A stretch of DNA of 64,000 nt, taken from contig VXAA01003306.1 in assembly GCA_013399115.1 (NCBI GenBank), forward strand, positions 768,228 through 832,227, written 5' to 3'. Shown one piece after another: positions 13,701-27,100 of this stretch. Each line of letters begins with the position of its first letter. The stretch's first letter is position 1. The translations under genes and the position numbers were made by a program. The stretch is from Anseranas semipalmata (taxonomy: Eukaryota; Chordata; Aves; Anseriformes; Anseranatidae). Below the pieces are notes generated by a model that was given only the letters and a program-made list of their open reading frames with translations, made no database searches and had not been told where the DNA came from.

Positions 13701-16700
13701 GTCATTTGATCATCTCTCATTTAGCTATTCTGGTTTCCTCTTTTTTTTCCCCCTGTAATACACTAATGGTAAAAGACAAACACTCAAACACTGAATAAGC
13801 AAAAAGATTTTGGAAAAAGATTTAAGTCACATGAAAGAAAGCAGTTTTTTCCTATATAAAACAAATTACACTCAAGAAGAACTACTTTAATTAAACTGCC
13901 ATTTTTTCCTCCAACTGAAAGTCTGGAATGCCTGCTTTAAGAATACAAGGGTTTGATTTATAGGAATATGATCCACAGTGCCTTTGCAAGAATTAAGAAA
14001 AAACTGAATTTTAAAACAAAACTGTAAAAGCTTAAAGAAAGAAAAGCTACATTTAAGAGAACTGAGGATCCATGCTTATACTCACCAAGAAGAAACACGT
14101 TGCTTATATGGCCACAAACATTCCAAACACTGTTGTATAACTATAGGGAAGGAAAAAATATTCATATAAATTCTGAGACAAAATGTACTTGGGAGTTCAA
14201 AAAAATACTTCCTCTACAGCCAGTCATAAAGTATCACCTCTAGTATATCAATTTAATTTGAAAATATTACAATACAGAGGGTCAGCAGGCTGCTGTGATC
14301 CAAATTATTGAGGAACTTTTAGGTCCTTAAAGACTTTCCACTCCCTCCCCCCCCCAATATCCCGATCAAATTTCTCCATCATTTATTCATCCTTCACAAA
14401 ACAGAAGCCACCAGTAACCTGACTTATTTCTACTTTCTGCACCAGGTATTTCAGAATAACTCCATAAAGTAAGCAAATAGACAGTATACCAAGCTTTGTA
14501 TGTGCAACTAACTCCAAGTTCAGAGCTACATATGTCTGAATAGATTACTGACAAGTTAAATCCACCAGATAGTCCAAATTGCACTAAAAGAAAATTACGG
14601 GATACCTTCAGTTTTATCGTGCACGTTATTGAGAATGTATGGTCCTAGGTGAAACATAAGGCTAAATATCCAGCACAGATGATCGCAGTCTGCATTCACC
14701 TTCTCTTCCAACAGAGTGCTAAACACGAAAACAAGTTCCTACTAGTGTATTTTTTCCCCCTTTATCTCATTTGCTTTTTTTGCTTTCCCTTCTGTTTTCC
14801 AAGATACAGAAATTCTTAAGTGCTCTTCTCACTTTTCTATCTAATCACTATTTGGCAGATAAGATTTTAAAGCAAGTGTATCTAAACATTCAAAGAGACT
14901 TGAGCGCAACTAGTCCGCCCCCAAATCTAACACCCTCTTTTCTTCCCATGAGTTTAATATGAACTATTACTGAAAGAAGCACAAAATATCATTGTACCAA
15001 TTATATTCTTATTGCCCAACCATTCTTTAACTCTGAGGATGTAAGCTAAAAAAAAACAAACCTTCAATTCTGAAATGTCCAAATATGAAAAGCAGCCCAT
15101 AAACAAAACCAAGACTGCCTGATCCGAGTCAAAGGGTCAAAATGCCTGAGCTGTTTAGATTTGGAAGCACATCAAAATTCTTTTGCTAAACAATTACAGC
15201 AGACAGATTCATCAACTCAAGTCATTACTTCTGATGTAATACAATTCCTACTCACACTGGTGGATTTCTGCTGCAAAACTCTGGTGGTTAAACTTTCTTA
15301 ACAAGTGATCTTTTAGTACAGGTTATCCGAAAAACAGTCAAAAGCCTATCTGCAATAAAAGCCTTCAACAAGTTCAAATAACAGACATACTCTGATTCAA
15401 TATGCATGGCTTTTCAAGACATAACATGAGACTTATGTTTACTTAATATTTAAAATATCTTTTAAACTCTATAAACAAAAAAAAAATCTCTTATTTAGAA
15501 ATAATTCTGACTCCTACAAGAAAAAGCAGCCTAACAAATCGGGGGAAAAAAAGACTGGTATGAATCAATTCTGTCATTGAAAAGATTCTAGCAACTTAAG
15601 ATTCTTAAAATCTCTATGATTTTAGATCTTAGTTAAGAAAGAATAAGTTCAGTGTGAAGGATATTTTAAGGTGCAAATTAATCTAGCAAGCAGCAAGAAC
15701 TCTCTCAAGGAAATAAAGAGTTCAAATGTTTAACAACTAGAAGACCTGCAGACTGCTCAAGTGAGCTGCATCATTTCTCATGAAAAATTTCTCCAAATCA
15801 TGACAAGGTTCATCACATCAATCCATGCTGCAATGAGCGTGCCATGTGTATGTACCCAAGTTAACAAACCCGAGCCAAGATGACCAAATGCAGTCCTCTT
15901 CCATTAACGGAGACATCCTCTGTTGGATAAACTACATCCATCATGTGGCAAAGGGATGGGCATTTTGGTCATGCGAAAAGTAAACTAAGAGATTCTCCAA
16001 GACCAGTTTCTTCATCCACAAATCCTCTCCATGTCAATACATGCAAGGCTTCTCCAAACAGCAAGAGAGACTGGCAGAAACAAGCTACAGCCACCTGAAT
16101 TGTTCTAATTTAGTCCACAGATTGGGCACCTCAACACAATTTCTCAACACAATTTCTCCCATTTGTCTATCTGAAGTTGCACAAAAACCACTTTAAGATG
16201 CTGAGTGCACTGAGTATAACCATCCCCCAAAAGACATTCTTGCCCTGCCTAATGGCTGCCTATGGGCTTACGGTGCCTTTGTCAATCCAGAATGAAATCA
16301 GGAAGAGGAAAAAAGTGGACCAATTCTCATTCCCACTCTATACTCCCTCAAAAGCAACAGAACAACAACAGCAACCACAACACACAAAACTCCTTGGACA
16401 AACTTACTTACAGTGGGACCATATTTATATATTTGGTTGAGGGTGGTGCTGTAGCAGGCTAAGGTCAAAGCTACCCAGATCCCCACAAAAGGTGCAAACC
16501 ACCTGAGAGTGGCCTTGCAACGCAGATGAGGAAAGGAACAACACTTGGGCTCAAGAACTCACGTGACAAACTCAGGATTTTGCAGAGACAGCAGGTTCCT
16601 TCTTAAAGACTATACCTTTTAAAAAAATAATGGCAGGGCACAAGAACATGACTTTGATTTGCCTATGTATCGTTTGCTTGGTTACGTGACCTAGAGTACT

Positions 16701-19700
16701 GAGCCTAATACTATTTTCCAACTGATGCTGCTGCAGTACAACTTTTAAATACTAAGCGGCATTGAAGTATTACTATCTACATCACTTCTGAAAGCAGTAT
16801 CTTGGTATTCGAGAAGATCCACATCTGAGAGAGAAATGTAATACTTAAGACAACTGACCAACTCCTTCGTTGTGACCTGATGTCCAGACCCTGGCCTTGA
16901 ATTCACTCTGGATGTTCCAGTGGTGACCTACACATTTACAGGATATTGCTGAAACCAAGATTTTTCTATCAGTGAGCATCAACATGTATTTTAGCTATCA
17001 TAGTAAGAGGCAACAACTGAAAGTCGAAGGAGTCGATATGAAAGCACAAAAAATGATCTGGTAACAGTACCTGCAGCAGTAACCGGACTTGGACTTCTGA
17101 TTCTTTGAAGAAGTCAACCTGAAAAAAAAATCCATAAAAAATTTGAAAAACATTTTTCACAGAATCTACACCACCTGCAATACTGACCACTGAAAATCCT
17201 TTAGGCCACTTCTACAACCAGCCAGTACTCAGTGTTCTGACACTCAGACATGGCAGTCTCAGTTTCATTATTCGTTTGCTTCCTGATGGGGCACGACCAA
17301 ATCTACCCTACTTGTTGGTAAAGAACAGGATACTTTCATGACAGTCGGTGAAAGTGAAACCTTACAAGTTACACTGTCTTGAGCTTTGATGAAAAACTAC
17401 GTTTTCATTTATGATAATACATTAAGGAGACCTATCTGTGTATGCGTCACACTACAAGGAGGATGCAACTTCCCAGTTGTATTACAAGAAGAAAGGGAAG
17501 GGGTGATCTTAAAGGCTGCTTGTAGACTCATCCCCCAGCTCAGAGATAAAAGGGCAGCAGGAAAAAAAGAAGTCACTATATCTTTTTGCAAGACCAATGA
17601 CAGCAATACTGAGAAGATGGAGCTGCAACACAGGCAAAGGACCTATGTAAACACAGGCGATCATGTCACACAAAAGCCACAAGCAACTTTCAGTGGAGCG
17701 AAGAAGCAATTCAAGCCTGGTATTTTTTGTAACCTCTGCTACACTACTACTGAAGCCTTTTAGATTTCAGCTTTAAGACTAAGGAAAAACCCTAACTCAA
17801 ACACTATCAATGGCACTGCCATTTGTGTCCCAAGGCTAAAAACCAGTCAATTTTACAGCTGGAGCACTAGAGAGATTCAAGGCAGTGCCTTGACTAAAGC
17901 ATTATGCAGAACTAGAGGATATTCTCCATTTCTTTGGAAGACAAGTGCTGAGTATGAGTAGTAGAAGAATAAACCCGTTTTGCAACCAATATTTTAACGT
18001 CAGCAACAAGACCAGAAAGGCTCTTTGGTGCCAACTTCATATACACACACAAAAAAAACCCTAAGCAGTAGCTCCCCTCCCTTTTTAAAACATGGTACCT
18101 AGAGATACAGACTGACACAGGTACATTTCTTTTTAACCAGTTTCAGAAACCTACCTCAAACAGCGCTCAAGAAAAGAGTAGGCAGACTGCAGCTGGCTAC
18201 ATTCAGATAAGGCTGGCCAAAAGTTCTCAAGCCCAGTAAAACCACCCAAAGGCAAGTCAACAAATTAGCAAGTCTCAAAAAGCAGTAAATACTACATTCT
18301 AACCTGCGTTATTTTCTGTCACACACATCTGCAGTCAGTCAGCATGAACACGCTATGTACCTGCATGCACAAGATCACTTAAATCTGGTGCTTGCATTCA
18401 CCCAAAAAAAAAAAAAAATGCTTTCACAAGAACAGTGCCTTAAAAGCCACCAGACCCAACAGTTTTTGGAACAATACAGGTCACGTAGCTATTTAGCTAC
18501 TGGTATTTGGACAGTAAGGACAAACTGAGAGCTCTAAGTCACTATTTCTTACCTGAAAAAAGTCTTTTCCTACAGGAGGCACAAAAGCCAAGAAAACCCT
18601 GTAAGCAAGCAAGGGAGAGAAGTTTGAAGATGGTAAGGAATAAATAAATAAAAAAAAAGACTGGATACATTACAAGCACTTCACAAGACTTCTCCATATG
18701 ATGTGCCATTAAGTCCAATGTATCTGCAACTTCTCTTTAAAAAAAATAAAACACCACCACCCTACATCTACACAATCAGGCAACCATCAAGAATGCGGTT
18801 TAAATACTGAGGGCAAGCACTCACGGGGCTGAACAGTAAATCCTCCCCCACGTAGGTTCTTTACCTTAGCTCACGTCTGCACAGGACAGTGCCATATGGG
18901 CAGAAAGGAGAAGACAAGTGGCAGCACAGCTCTCATACTGCAAGCGTCAGCTTCTGTCAGGGTCTGACAAATTACAGCCCCGGACAATACTGAGCTTCTA
19001 GCAGCACAGTTATAAATAAAATATGCAGTTACAGAGAATTTAGCATCCTCTACAATTAAATTAGGGATTGCACCCTCCTTTCTTGACCAAGGGGGAGAAT
19101 TTAGGTCAATATCATGGCTTAGGTTAGCCAGGAACTACAACAGCAAGAAAAAGAGCTTCAGAGAACTTATCCAATTAAAGGTAAGAATTAATTATATGCT
19201 TCTTACATTTCAATCAAGGCAGCATTGTTGCAAGCAACTACTATTCTAGCCTCATTCCCAACTTGACCTTAATTAATTACTCTGGATTACAGGCAAGCAG
19301 ATTTTACTCTCAGACTGCTCAAGTGAAATATTATTTCCATTCAGGACACATCAACAAAATTATCAGTAAGAATGTAAATAAACCGAACTCTCCCACAAAC
19401 TGGCTTAGGTCAAACAATGCGTATTTATCTAAACCACCTTCAATTCCTGAACTACTGAAAGTCACATGAAAATTAAAGAAAAGAATTGTACTGTGAATGA
19501 TCTTTGCTACAAGTCTTCTCGTTGAGCTTTTTTGGAAACTGGTCCTTGCTTGTCACAGAAAATGAAACAAGTCCAGGTTAAAAGCATTTCTCCTGTACAG
19601 ATGCTGAGTTACAAGCTTCTGTACAGATACTTACACAAAGTTACTTCGAGTTATTGCATGGGTTTTAACAAATTAGGTTTCATTCAACTATACCATACAA

Positions 19701-20091
19701 TACCTAATTCTGTACACTGCAAGAAGTTTATTTTATCCAGTTTGGACTCGTGCACGCTCAAAGATCCCTCCCCATCTATTTTCAAGTGTTTATGCTAGAA
19801 ACAATAGCCTGGGATCACAGAAACATTTCTGATACTAGTAGAATATTTAATAAGCAGCAGAAATGCAACTTCCCCAAAATTGTGCTGACAACTGCCTCAA
19901 TTAACCGAGCACTACTATGGCTACCGTTTGCACGTGCACTCCAAGCCAACTGGTGCGATAACCCATCTGGGTGGCAATAAGCCATTTTGAACCTAGATCT
20001 ATCGGGAAAAAATATGGTGCCTCCCGATTCTGTGCATTACACACGCACGACATGAAGTAGCTCTGGGATTACCGCAGGGAGCGGTCTTCAC
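7785..20091 (-). other. Presumed PHF20 5' UTR intron
   Basis: About 12.3 kb of AT-rich DNA separates the acceptor of the ATG exon (7785-7786) from the CpG-rich segment at about 20.1 kb. The acceptor upstream of the ATG shows that at least one non-coding exon must lie further right. The only gene-like content I recognise is the RBM12-derived relic near 12 kb. There are A runs at 9319-9334 and 18403-18418 and a G-rich purine stretch at 9206-9230. The largest open frame (8015-8497, plus strand, 160 codons) has no recognisable domain. Confidence 0.6.
11750..12392 (-). pseudogene. RBM12: Decayed partial RBM12 copy
   Basis: RBM12 (SWAN) is an RNA-binding protein with several RRMs and proline-rich linkers; its coding region lies in one exon. 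From 12392 on the minus strand the frame reads MAVVIHLQGLPIVVGTMDFS, then GLTIPDGGMHIVGGELGEAF, closely matching the start of RBM12 with a few residues missing after GTMD. It then degrades: a stop follows KVIIAEQ near 12180, and RBM12-like pieces recur in shifted frames (QNVIGL; SSAGANGRVSL; ISNLGTTFSSPALS; PVLPTLPPL) down to about 11755. Stops and frameshifts show it is dead. It covers roughly the first 200 of about 930 residues, on the same strand as PHF20 and inside its intron. A pyrimidine-rich tract and AG lie just before the ATG. Confidence 0.82.
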
Positions 20092-21180
20092 CTCTCCTCC
20101 TTCGAGACTTTTTAAAGGGACAAAAAGCGGCAGGATGCAGATGCGCCCTGCAGCCCGCGGGACGGGACGCGGCCGGAGGCCTCCCGCTGCCGGTACCGCC
20201 TACACCGCCCNNNNNNNNNNNNNNNNNNNNNNNNNNNNNNNNNNNNNNNNNNNNNNNNNNNNNNNNNNNNNNNNNNNNNNNNNNNNNNNNNNNNNNNNNN
20301 NNNNNNNNNNNNNNNNNNNNNNNNNNNNNNNNNNNNNNNNNNNNNNNNNNNNNNNNNNNNNNNNNNNNNNNNNNNNNNNNNNNNNNNNNNNNNNNNNNNN
20401 NNNNNNNNNNNNNNNNNNNNNNNNNNNNNNNNNNNNNNNNNNNNNNNNNNNNNNNNNNNNNNNNNNNNNNNNNNNNNNNNNNNNNNNNNNNNNNNNNNNN
20501 NNNNNNNNNNNNNNNNNNNNNNNNNNNNNNNNNNNNNNNNNNNNNNNNNNNNNNNNNNNNNNNNNNNNNNNNNNNNNNNNNNNNNNNNNNNNNNNNNNNN
20601 NNNNNNNNNNNNNNNNNNNNNNNNNNNNNNNNNNNNNNNNNNNNNNNNNNNNNNNNNNNNNNNNNNNNNNNNNNNNNNNNNNNNNNNNNNNNNNNNNNNN
20701 NNNNNNNNNNNNNNNNNNNNNNNNNNNNNNNNNNNNNNNNNNNNNNNNNNNNNNNNNNNNNNNNNNNNNNNNNNNNNNNNNNNNNNNNNNNNNNNNNNNN
20801 NNNNNNNNNNNNNNNNNNNNNNNNNNNNNNNNNNNNNNNNNNNNNNNNNNNNNNNNNNNNNNNNNNNNNNNNNNNNNNNNNNNNNNNNNNNNNNNNNNNN
20901 NNNNNNNNNNNNNNNNNNNNNNNNNNNNNNNNNNNNNNNNNNNNNNNNNNNNNNNNNNNNNNNNNNNNNNNNNNNNNNNNNNNNNNNNNNNNNNNNNNNN
21001 NNNNNNNNNNNNNNNNNNNNNNNNNNNNNNNNNNNNNNNNNGGCCGGGCGCGACGGGGCGGGGCAGGAGCCGCCGTGGCCGCGGCCGAGGGCTCTGAGGG
21101 AGCGCGGCCCTGAGGTGGCCCCCGCCGGGCGCTGTGCTGCCCCGGCACCCTCCATTTCTCCGGCCCCGCCTGAGGTGGGA
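20092..21180. promoter_or_regulatory. CpG-rich segment, probable PHF20 promoter, interrupted by gap
   Basis: Both edges of the N run are dense in CpG (for example gcccgcgggacgggacgcgg on the left and ggccgggcgcgacggggcgg on the right), in sharp contrast with the AT-rich 20 kb to the left. Because PHF20 is transcribed leftward and needs an upstream non-coding exon, this is the natural place for its promoter. A possible donor (GAGAG|GTGAAG on the minus strand, exon end at 20092) could close such an exon. This is inference: the core is missing from the assembly and I see no transcript evidence. Confidence 0.55.
20211..21041. other. Assembly gap (831 N)
   Basis: An unbroken run of N lies within extremely GC-rich sequence. 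The long open frames that read across it are artefacts of the N run. First exons and promoters in GC-rich avian DNA are often lost this way. Confidence 0.99.
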
Positions 21181-24100
21181 GCATTTCACACCCAGCCCAG
21201 ACAGCACCGCAGCCCCACGGCGTGGCTCTCAGAAACGGCCCAGGTGTGCGGTGCTGGAGGGCACCGGGCAGAGCCGTGCTGGCTAAAGCGGAGCCAAGGG
21301 GTCGGAGAAAATCCACCATTTGGGGGTGCAGCAGCTGGAGCGCTGCCTGAGGGGCCCCAGCATGGTGGGAAGGAAGGCAGCTCGTTCTGCCGGCGAGTGG
21401 CCTCGTAGCAGGCGCTTTCCCTCCTGATGTGGAGCACGGCAAGAGGTTTCTGCATCTTTCAGAGCTCCATAAAAGGGTGAAATACAACCAAAAAAAACCT
21501 CGTGCCTACTGCCTTTCCTTGCACACTGCCTAAAGAGGCTGGGTCTGACTCCTGTGTGGCTCCCTGCTCGGAGACCAGCCAGCTTTCCCTTCTCCGGGCC
21601 ACGTCCATGCAGAGCTCCTGGGCTCTCCTCGCACCTCCCAGCCCTCTGACTGCCTCGGCAGCTGTCTGTGGGACTTGGTCCCGTGTGTTGGTGTCCCTTG
21701 TTCTGTTGACCCCAAACCTGAACATGGGTGAGGTCTTACCACCACCAGCCGGGAGGGGATTACTGCATCCCTCAGCCTGCTGGCTATCCATTCATACAGA
21801 GGCAGGGCTGCGTATCCTTCCGTAGGTACAGCTCTGTGCAGAGGCAAATCGAAAAACATTCTCTGAGTTTTATGATAACTTAAAGCCAAAACCAAGCTGA
21901 TAGAGAACAGCAAAAATCTTTGCAGGCTGACGTTCTTAACTTCAAATATTGCAGTATTTGTCACTGTAGGTGATAAACTCTTCTGGTTCAGGTGGTTTGC
22001 CTGAGATAATCCATCATTTTCTGCTCAGAGGCTGTAGACAAGTGAATGGTTGTTACCTGCCAGGTTTGGGGAACGAAGGGATAGCTGTTGTGGCCAAGGT
22101 GTATGGAGCAGCAGGGGCCCCACGTCCTATTAAAGGCACTCATTACGGAACAGAAGCAACTTGGAAATGATTATTTAAACAAGTAAAGTTGTATCATTAC
22201 AAGTTTAACTTACAATCACTTCTGTTTTGAATGATTATTTCATGGAGAAAAGCTGAAGCAATTTTCAGTCACTGTGGAGTTGCTTTTCTTTTCAGTTTAG
22301 CAGAGCATTCGTATACTCTGCCTCCCTGCGTGTCAGCAGTGTGTGCAGCCACGTGCAACGGGGTAAGTGGGCAAAGCACAGCCCCGAGTCTAAGTGCTTT
22401 TCTCTCATCTTCCTCCTGCCAAATAACCACAGAAACTGCTGTCACTGCACGAATCCAATGACATCAGCCTCACCCTAGTGCCATGAGCAGCACAGGACCC
22501 AGCGAGCACAAAGGCTGGTATAAAGCACCTTGTGTGTTAATGTCTCTCTGATACAGCCTGTGAGCTGTGTGCTGGGAATTTGTGGAAGCAGGATGACTTG
22601 CTAAAAATACCATAACAGAAAAAAGAAAATGTGGCAGAATGGCAAAATGTGGACTTTTTTTAACCTGGGAATCTCACATTGGGTTTTAACATTGCAGGCC
22701 TCTAGAAGCAAGAGAAAAAAATGCAGAAGGAATTAAAATAGAAAGCAACTAAACAAAATCACTCCAAAGTTTTGAGGAAGATAGATTTTCATTTTCGTTT
22801 TTATATTTTCATTAAAATGTAAGTGTAGTGTTTATGTGTTTGGTTTTTTTTTAAACCACTATATTTTATTAGTGAGTTTTCACCACTTGAAAAAACAGTG
22901 AGCCTTAGAACGTCTGTCATGAGAAGGCAGGTGTCAGAAACCACTTCCTTCTCCACAGAAATGGGTCTTTGTAGATCCCATTGGTTTTGAGTTGGGGGAA
23001 ATAATGCCTCGTTCTCCCTTTCTCTCCCTCTGCCCCCTTCCTCCCTGAGAGCAAACTACTTCTGGCAACCTAGGGATGTGTATATGCCAGTCTGTGATGT
23101 GTTTTTCCTTGTGGATTGTCCAAGACTTCAGATTTGGTGTCTGATGTCAGCGTTCATGGTTAACATTATCGGAAACCCTCAGATGTTAGACATACCTGCC
23201 TGTTTTCGCTGACCGCGGAGCAGCAGCCCTTCCAGGAGAACATTGCTTCCCCCTGCGCTGGCAGCCACAGCAAACAGCAGCGCTGCGCCTGCCTCCGGCT
23301 TGTCCCTGCCTAGTGCAAACAGAGCAGGAGAGTGACTACAGTACTCACTTGTCTCGGACAGATCCCAGCCCCCTCCAGGAGCTCAGCGCAGCTGGATCGG
23401 TTGCGATCCAGTGTTTCACACATCAGAGAAACCAATGAATACACCTGTGGGCAAACTAGGCTTTGCAGGCCAGGAAGGGTTTGTCTGTCTTCTCTGGAAA
23501 GCGATGCTGTTCTCAGCTGCAAAGTCTCTATCCACACTCACCATGAGAGGTGCCATGAGCCCCGTGAGTCACTGTCAGGGAGCAGCAGGAGCGGGATGCT
23601 GTGCTGGGACAGGTGAGCTGGAGCAGAGCGGGACAAGAGGCCAGTGCCCTACCCAACACTGTGCAGTCCAGCAGTAAAAGGAGAAGAAAAAAGAAGAAAA
23701 AAATAAATAAAAAGAAGAAAAAAGGAAAAAAAAAGAAGTAAAAGTAAAAGCAGAACAGATCCAGTGACAGTGACCAGAGTCCAGCATGTAAGTCCATAGC
23801 GATGAGGCAGGGAGGTCAAGGGAGAAAGTCAGTCCATGTGTTGGGGTCAGCGAAGTCCGTGGCCAGGCACAGGAGTGGCTGACCTGGCTCAGGCAGAGAG
23901 CAAGGGTGAGGGGTTGCGATTAGGTGGCATTCCTGAAGAAGAGGGAGGAAGTTCCCATTGAGGTGTTTTCCACCTCTTTCCCTTCAAGGCCAGCTCTACA
24001 GCTGTGCTATCAGCCAGCTGGCCTGGAGCACAGGCAGCCGAGCTGCTGGAGACCGTGCTCCAGGCCCCACTACTTCCCTCGCCCACCGGAGAGCTGAGCT

Positions 24101-27100
24101 TGCTGGCCAGCCTCCCTGGATCTCAACAGAGAAAACCAGGCACAAGGCAAGGGCAACGCATCCAGCCATGTTCTGCTTCCACGAGAGGATCCGCGATCAG
24201 AAAGCGGCTCTTGTATTGACTATAAAAGGAGGCTGAACCAGCTCCAAGCGGTGCCGTCTGCGAGGCCGGCCTCTGCATTCGGTTGGAGAAATCCCCTGCA
24301 GAAGACTTCCCCCCTCCTTCCTGACCAGCCACCCCAGGGGCCAGCGTGGCAGATGCAGAGGGGTGGCTCAGCGCCCGTGGAGGTTTATCTTTGCCTGCAC
24401 AAGGGCCCCAGCCAGCGAGAGGCGGGGGAGCCCACAGCTGCCTGCAGCGCAGCCCACGCGGGGTCACTGCAGCCTGCATTTTAGCAGCTCCACGGCGCAG
24501 GGAAGCCGCATGCTCCCCGCCTGCCTGAGCATCGCATCGAGCTGCTCAGCTGCCAGCAGAGGTGGTGTGCTGGGGCTGGCCCACGCGGGGGCTTTGCAGA
24601 CCTGTGTGGGGATTAGATGAGGGCCAGCGCGGCTCAGGGGAGTTTACAGACATAGACCCTGCCCTCTACACCAAAGATCAGTCCAAGGATGAGTTTTGTG
24701 TCCAGCCCTTCCCACCATGCCTCGCCCTGCTCGTACTGGCTCATGTCGGAGCACTGCTGGAGGCCCCCCCAGGTCTGGCTGACCTCTGGGCAGGGCCCCG
24801 AGGTGCACGTAAGGGTGGGGGATCATTCACCGAGTCAGTGCCTCTGCCGCACGGCAGCACTCCATGCCGGGGCAGTTTATAGCTTAGGCCAGTTTCTCAC
24901 CCCTTCTCTGTTGGCCAGAGCATCCAGAGAGGCTGGGAGCTGGCTGCATATCCCCAGGGAGGGATGTCCACCCTCAGCCTGTGTCCTTGGGCAGGGCAGG
25001 GCAGGGCCGGCGCAGCCCCATCCGTGGAGCAGAGTGGCAGAGATGTGCAAACGCATGGGCACATGGACACTTTGCATCAAGGCACCCGGACACTTCCATG
25101 CTTCATCAACTGGGAGTAGGGGAAGGCTGTAGCCCCCTCCACCTCCTCATCCTCTTTGGGGTCACCTGCCTGAAGGCAATTGAGGCCCTGTCTGTAGTCC
25201 CTTCTGTGGCTCCTGGAGCCATAGGGTCTGCCTGTCCCATGCTCTTCTGTGTGTTTATCCTGCTCTTAGAGTGGGGAGGTAGCTCACACCGCCGGGATGC
25301 CCACGCCCAGTATTTGGTTACCATTTGCAGTCGCGACACCTTTGTCTTCCCCAGCAGGAGCCAAGGCTGGGTCATTTCAGGGGACATTGTACCACATGCT
25401 GAAACAGTCTAACAGCTCAGTGGCCTCAGAAGAGAGGGGCCCCACTCCTCTTCTATCCCCCTGCTCTCCACATCCCCCCTGCAGCCCACGTGGTCACCGC
25501 TGTTGCTTGTCATCTGAATGAAGCACCAGAGCTGGCGCAAGGTTGGATGGAGGAAATGGGGCTGTGAGTGGAGATGAGCTGACATAAGCCATTAGTCCTC
25601 CTCTGGGGAAGCTGTAGCCTTGTGAGACCACCCTTGGTCCTGAGCTTCTAAATACCTTCATGGGTTTGGGTCCTGAATCCTGCCAGTGCCCAAGCCTGGC
25701 AGCTGAGGTCCCAGTCCCTTGTGTTTCTCTTTCTGACCAGCAGTTTGGCCCGGCAGCCCCACACCGGGCTCCAGCTCACACCTGAGCTCTGTGAGAAGCA
25801 TGTGGCAACTGCTGGCTGCACCCAAGGGCTGGTGGCCCAAGGGGACACCTCCTCCTAACAGCAGGTGAAGCAGGCACTAGGATACCAAGAAACCTCAATT
25901 AAAAACTCCCATCTGCCTATGAACACCTGAGCCCTCCTCCCTGGGGACCCTCAACACCAGCAACCAGATCTTCATGCTCTCTCTCTGCTCCTGTTTTCAC
26001 AGAAAGCCTTCATATTCAACCTTGTGTTTTCACATCTCCATATTCCTCCCCCAGACAGACAGTGATGAAGGCAATCCCCCGGGGAAGGGAGACTCAAGCT
26101 CCCTTTACCGTACCAGTAAACACTAAACACTTCAGACGAAGTGGAATGACTTTGATGGTGAGGAGGAGGGAGCTCTGGGTGGAGGCTGGGGCAGGAGGAA
26201 CCCCTGGGAGCTGCAGGTTCAAACCTTCCTGGGCTGGGCAGAGTCTTGAACCGGTGCCCTCTGCTTTGAAAGGAAAACTGGCTGATAAGCAACTCGATGC
26301 TGCAACGGGTCCCAAAAGTTTTCCCTCATGGCCACCTGGAAGCACTCAACTCCAGCAGGTCCATACAGGGTCCACCCCTTTTCAAGCCTGAGATGGTTCC
26401 TCAGCCACCTGCACCCACACCTGGTTCTCTCCACCATTAAGCGTGGGTGGCAAATGTTACAGGACAATAGGAGCTCTAAGAGCAGCAACACTCACCAAAT
26501 AAATCACCTTTATCCATCTCATCCTTGATGATTGTCCCACAGACGATCCATGGGTGTGCCAGAGCCTGAGTGCTGCTCTGCAGAGCCCCGGCTCAGCGCC
26601 GGCTCCACCAGCCGGTTCTGCTGAATCTGCCACCGGTTTGCCGTGCCCACATCAAACCGGTGCTGGGGCAGCGTCAGGACAGGGACCCTCCCGTCTGTGC
26701 CTCCTTGCTGTGCTGCAGGGCTCCTGACGCAGGCTTGCCTGTTCCTCTGGTCCCTGCCTTGCCACAGGGCTGATTTAGTGCGAAGCTTGACGTGAAGGTG
26801 AGGCTAAAAACTGTCCTCCCACAGCCCAGCATTTTGGGGGAAGAGACACAACCCCTGGGCACCTCGCATTTACAAGGGGAGGAGAGACTGCAAAAAGCTT
26901 CTGTACCAAGAGGGGCGGTGGGTGAGCAGCACGGGTGGCCTTGTGGTTGCCACGTCCTGTAAAACCGGGCAGGTACCAAAGCGGGACAACTCCCACCACG
27001 TCCTCTAGATGAACCTTCAGAGAGGTCCCAAACCCAACCCTCATGCCCCAACAGCTGCCCAGCCTCTCCAGGAGCTGGGGTGGAACGCAAACAGCAGGCC

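Noticed and set aside
16969..17190. Phe-rich minus-strand frame that looked possibly like an RRM or transporter relic
   Set aside because: No residue pattern could be matched to RBM12 or any other family on closer reading.
17386..17763. 125-codon plus-strand frame
   Set aside because: Does not resemble any family I know and sits in AT-rich intron; consistent with a chance frame.
20069..21487. Open frames of 320-472 codons on both strands
   Set aside because: They exist only because the 831 N bases contain no stop codon; the flanking parts are GC-rich non-coding DNA.
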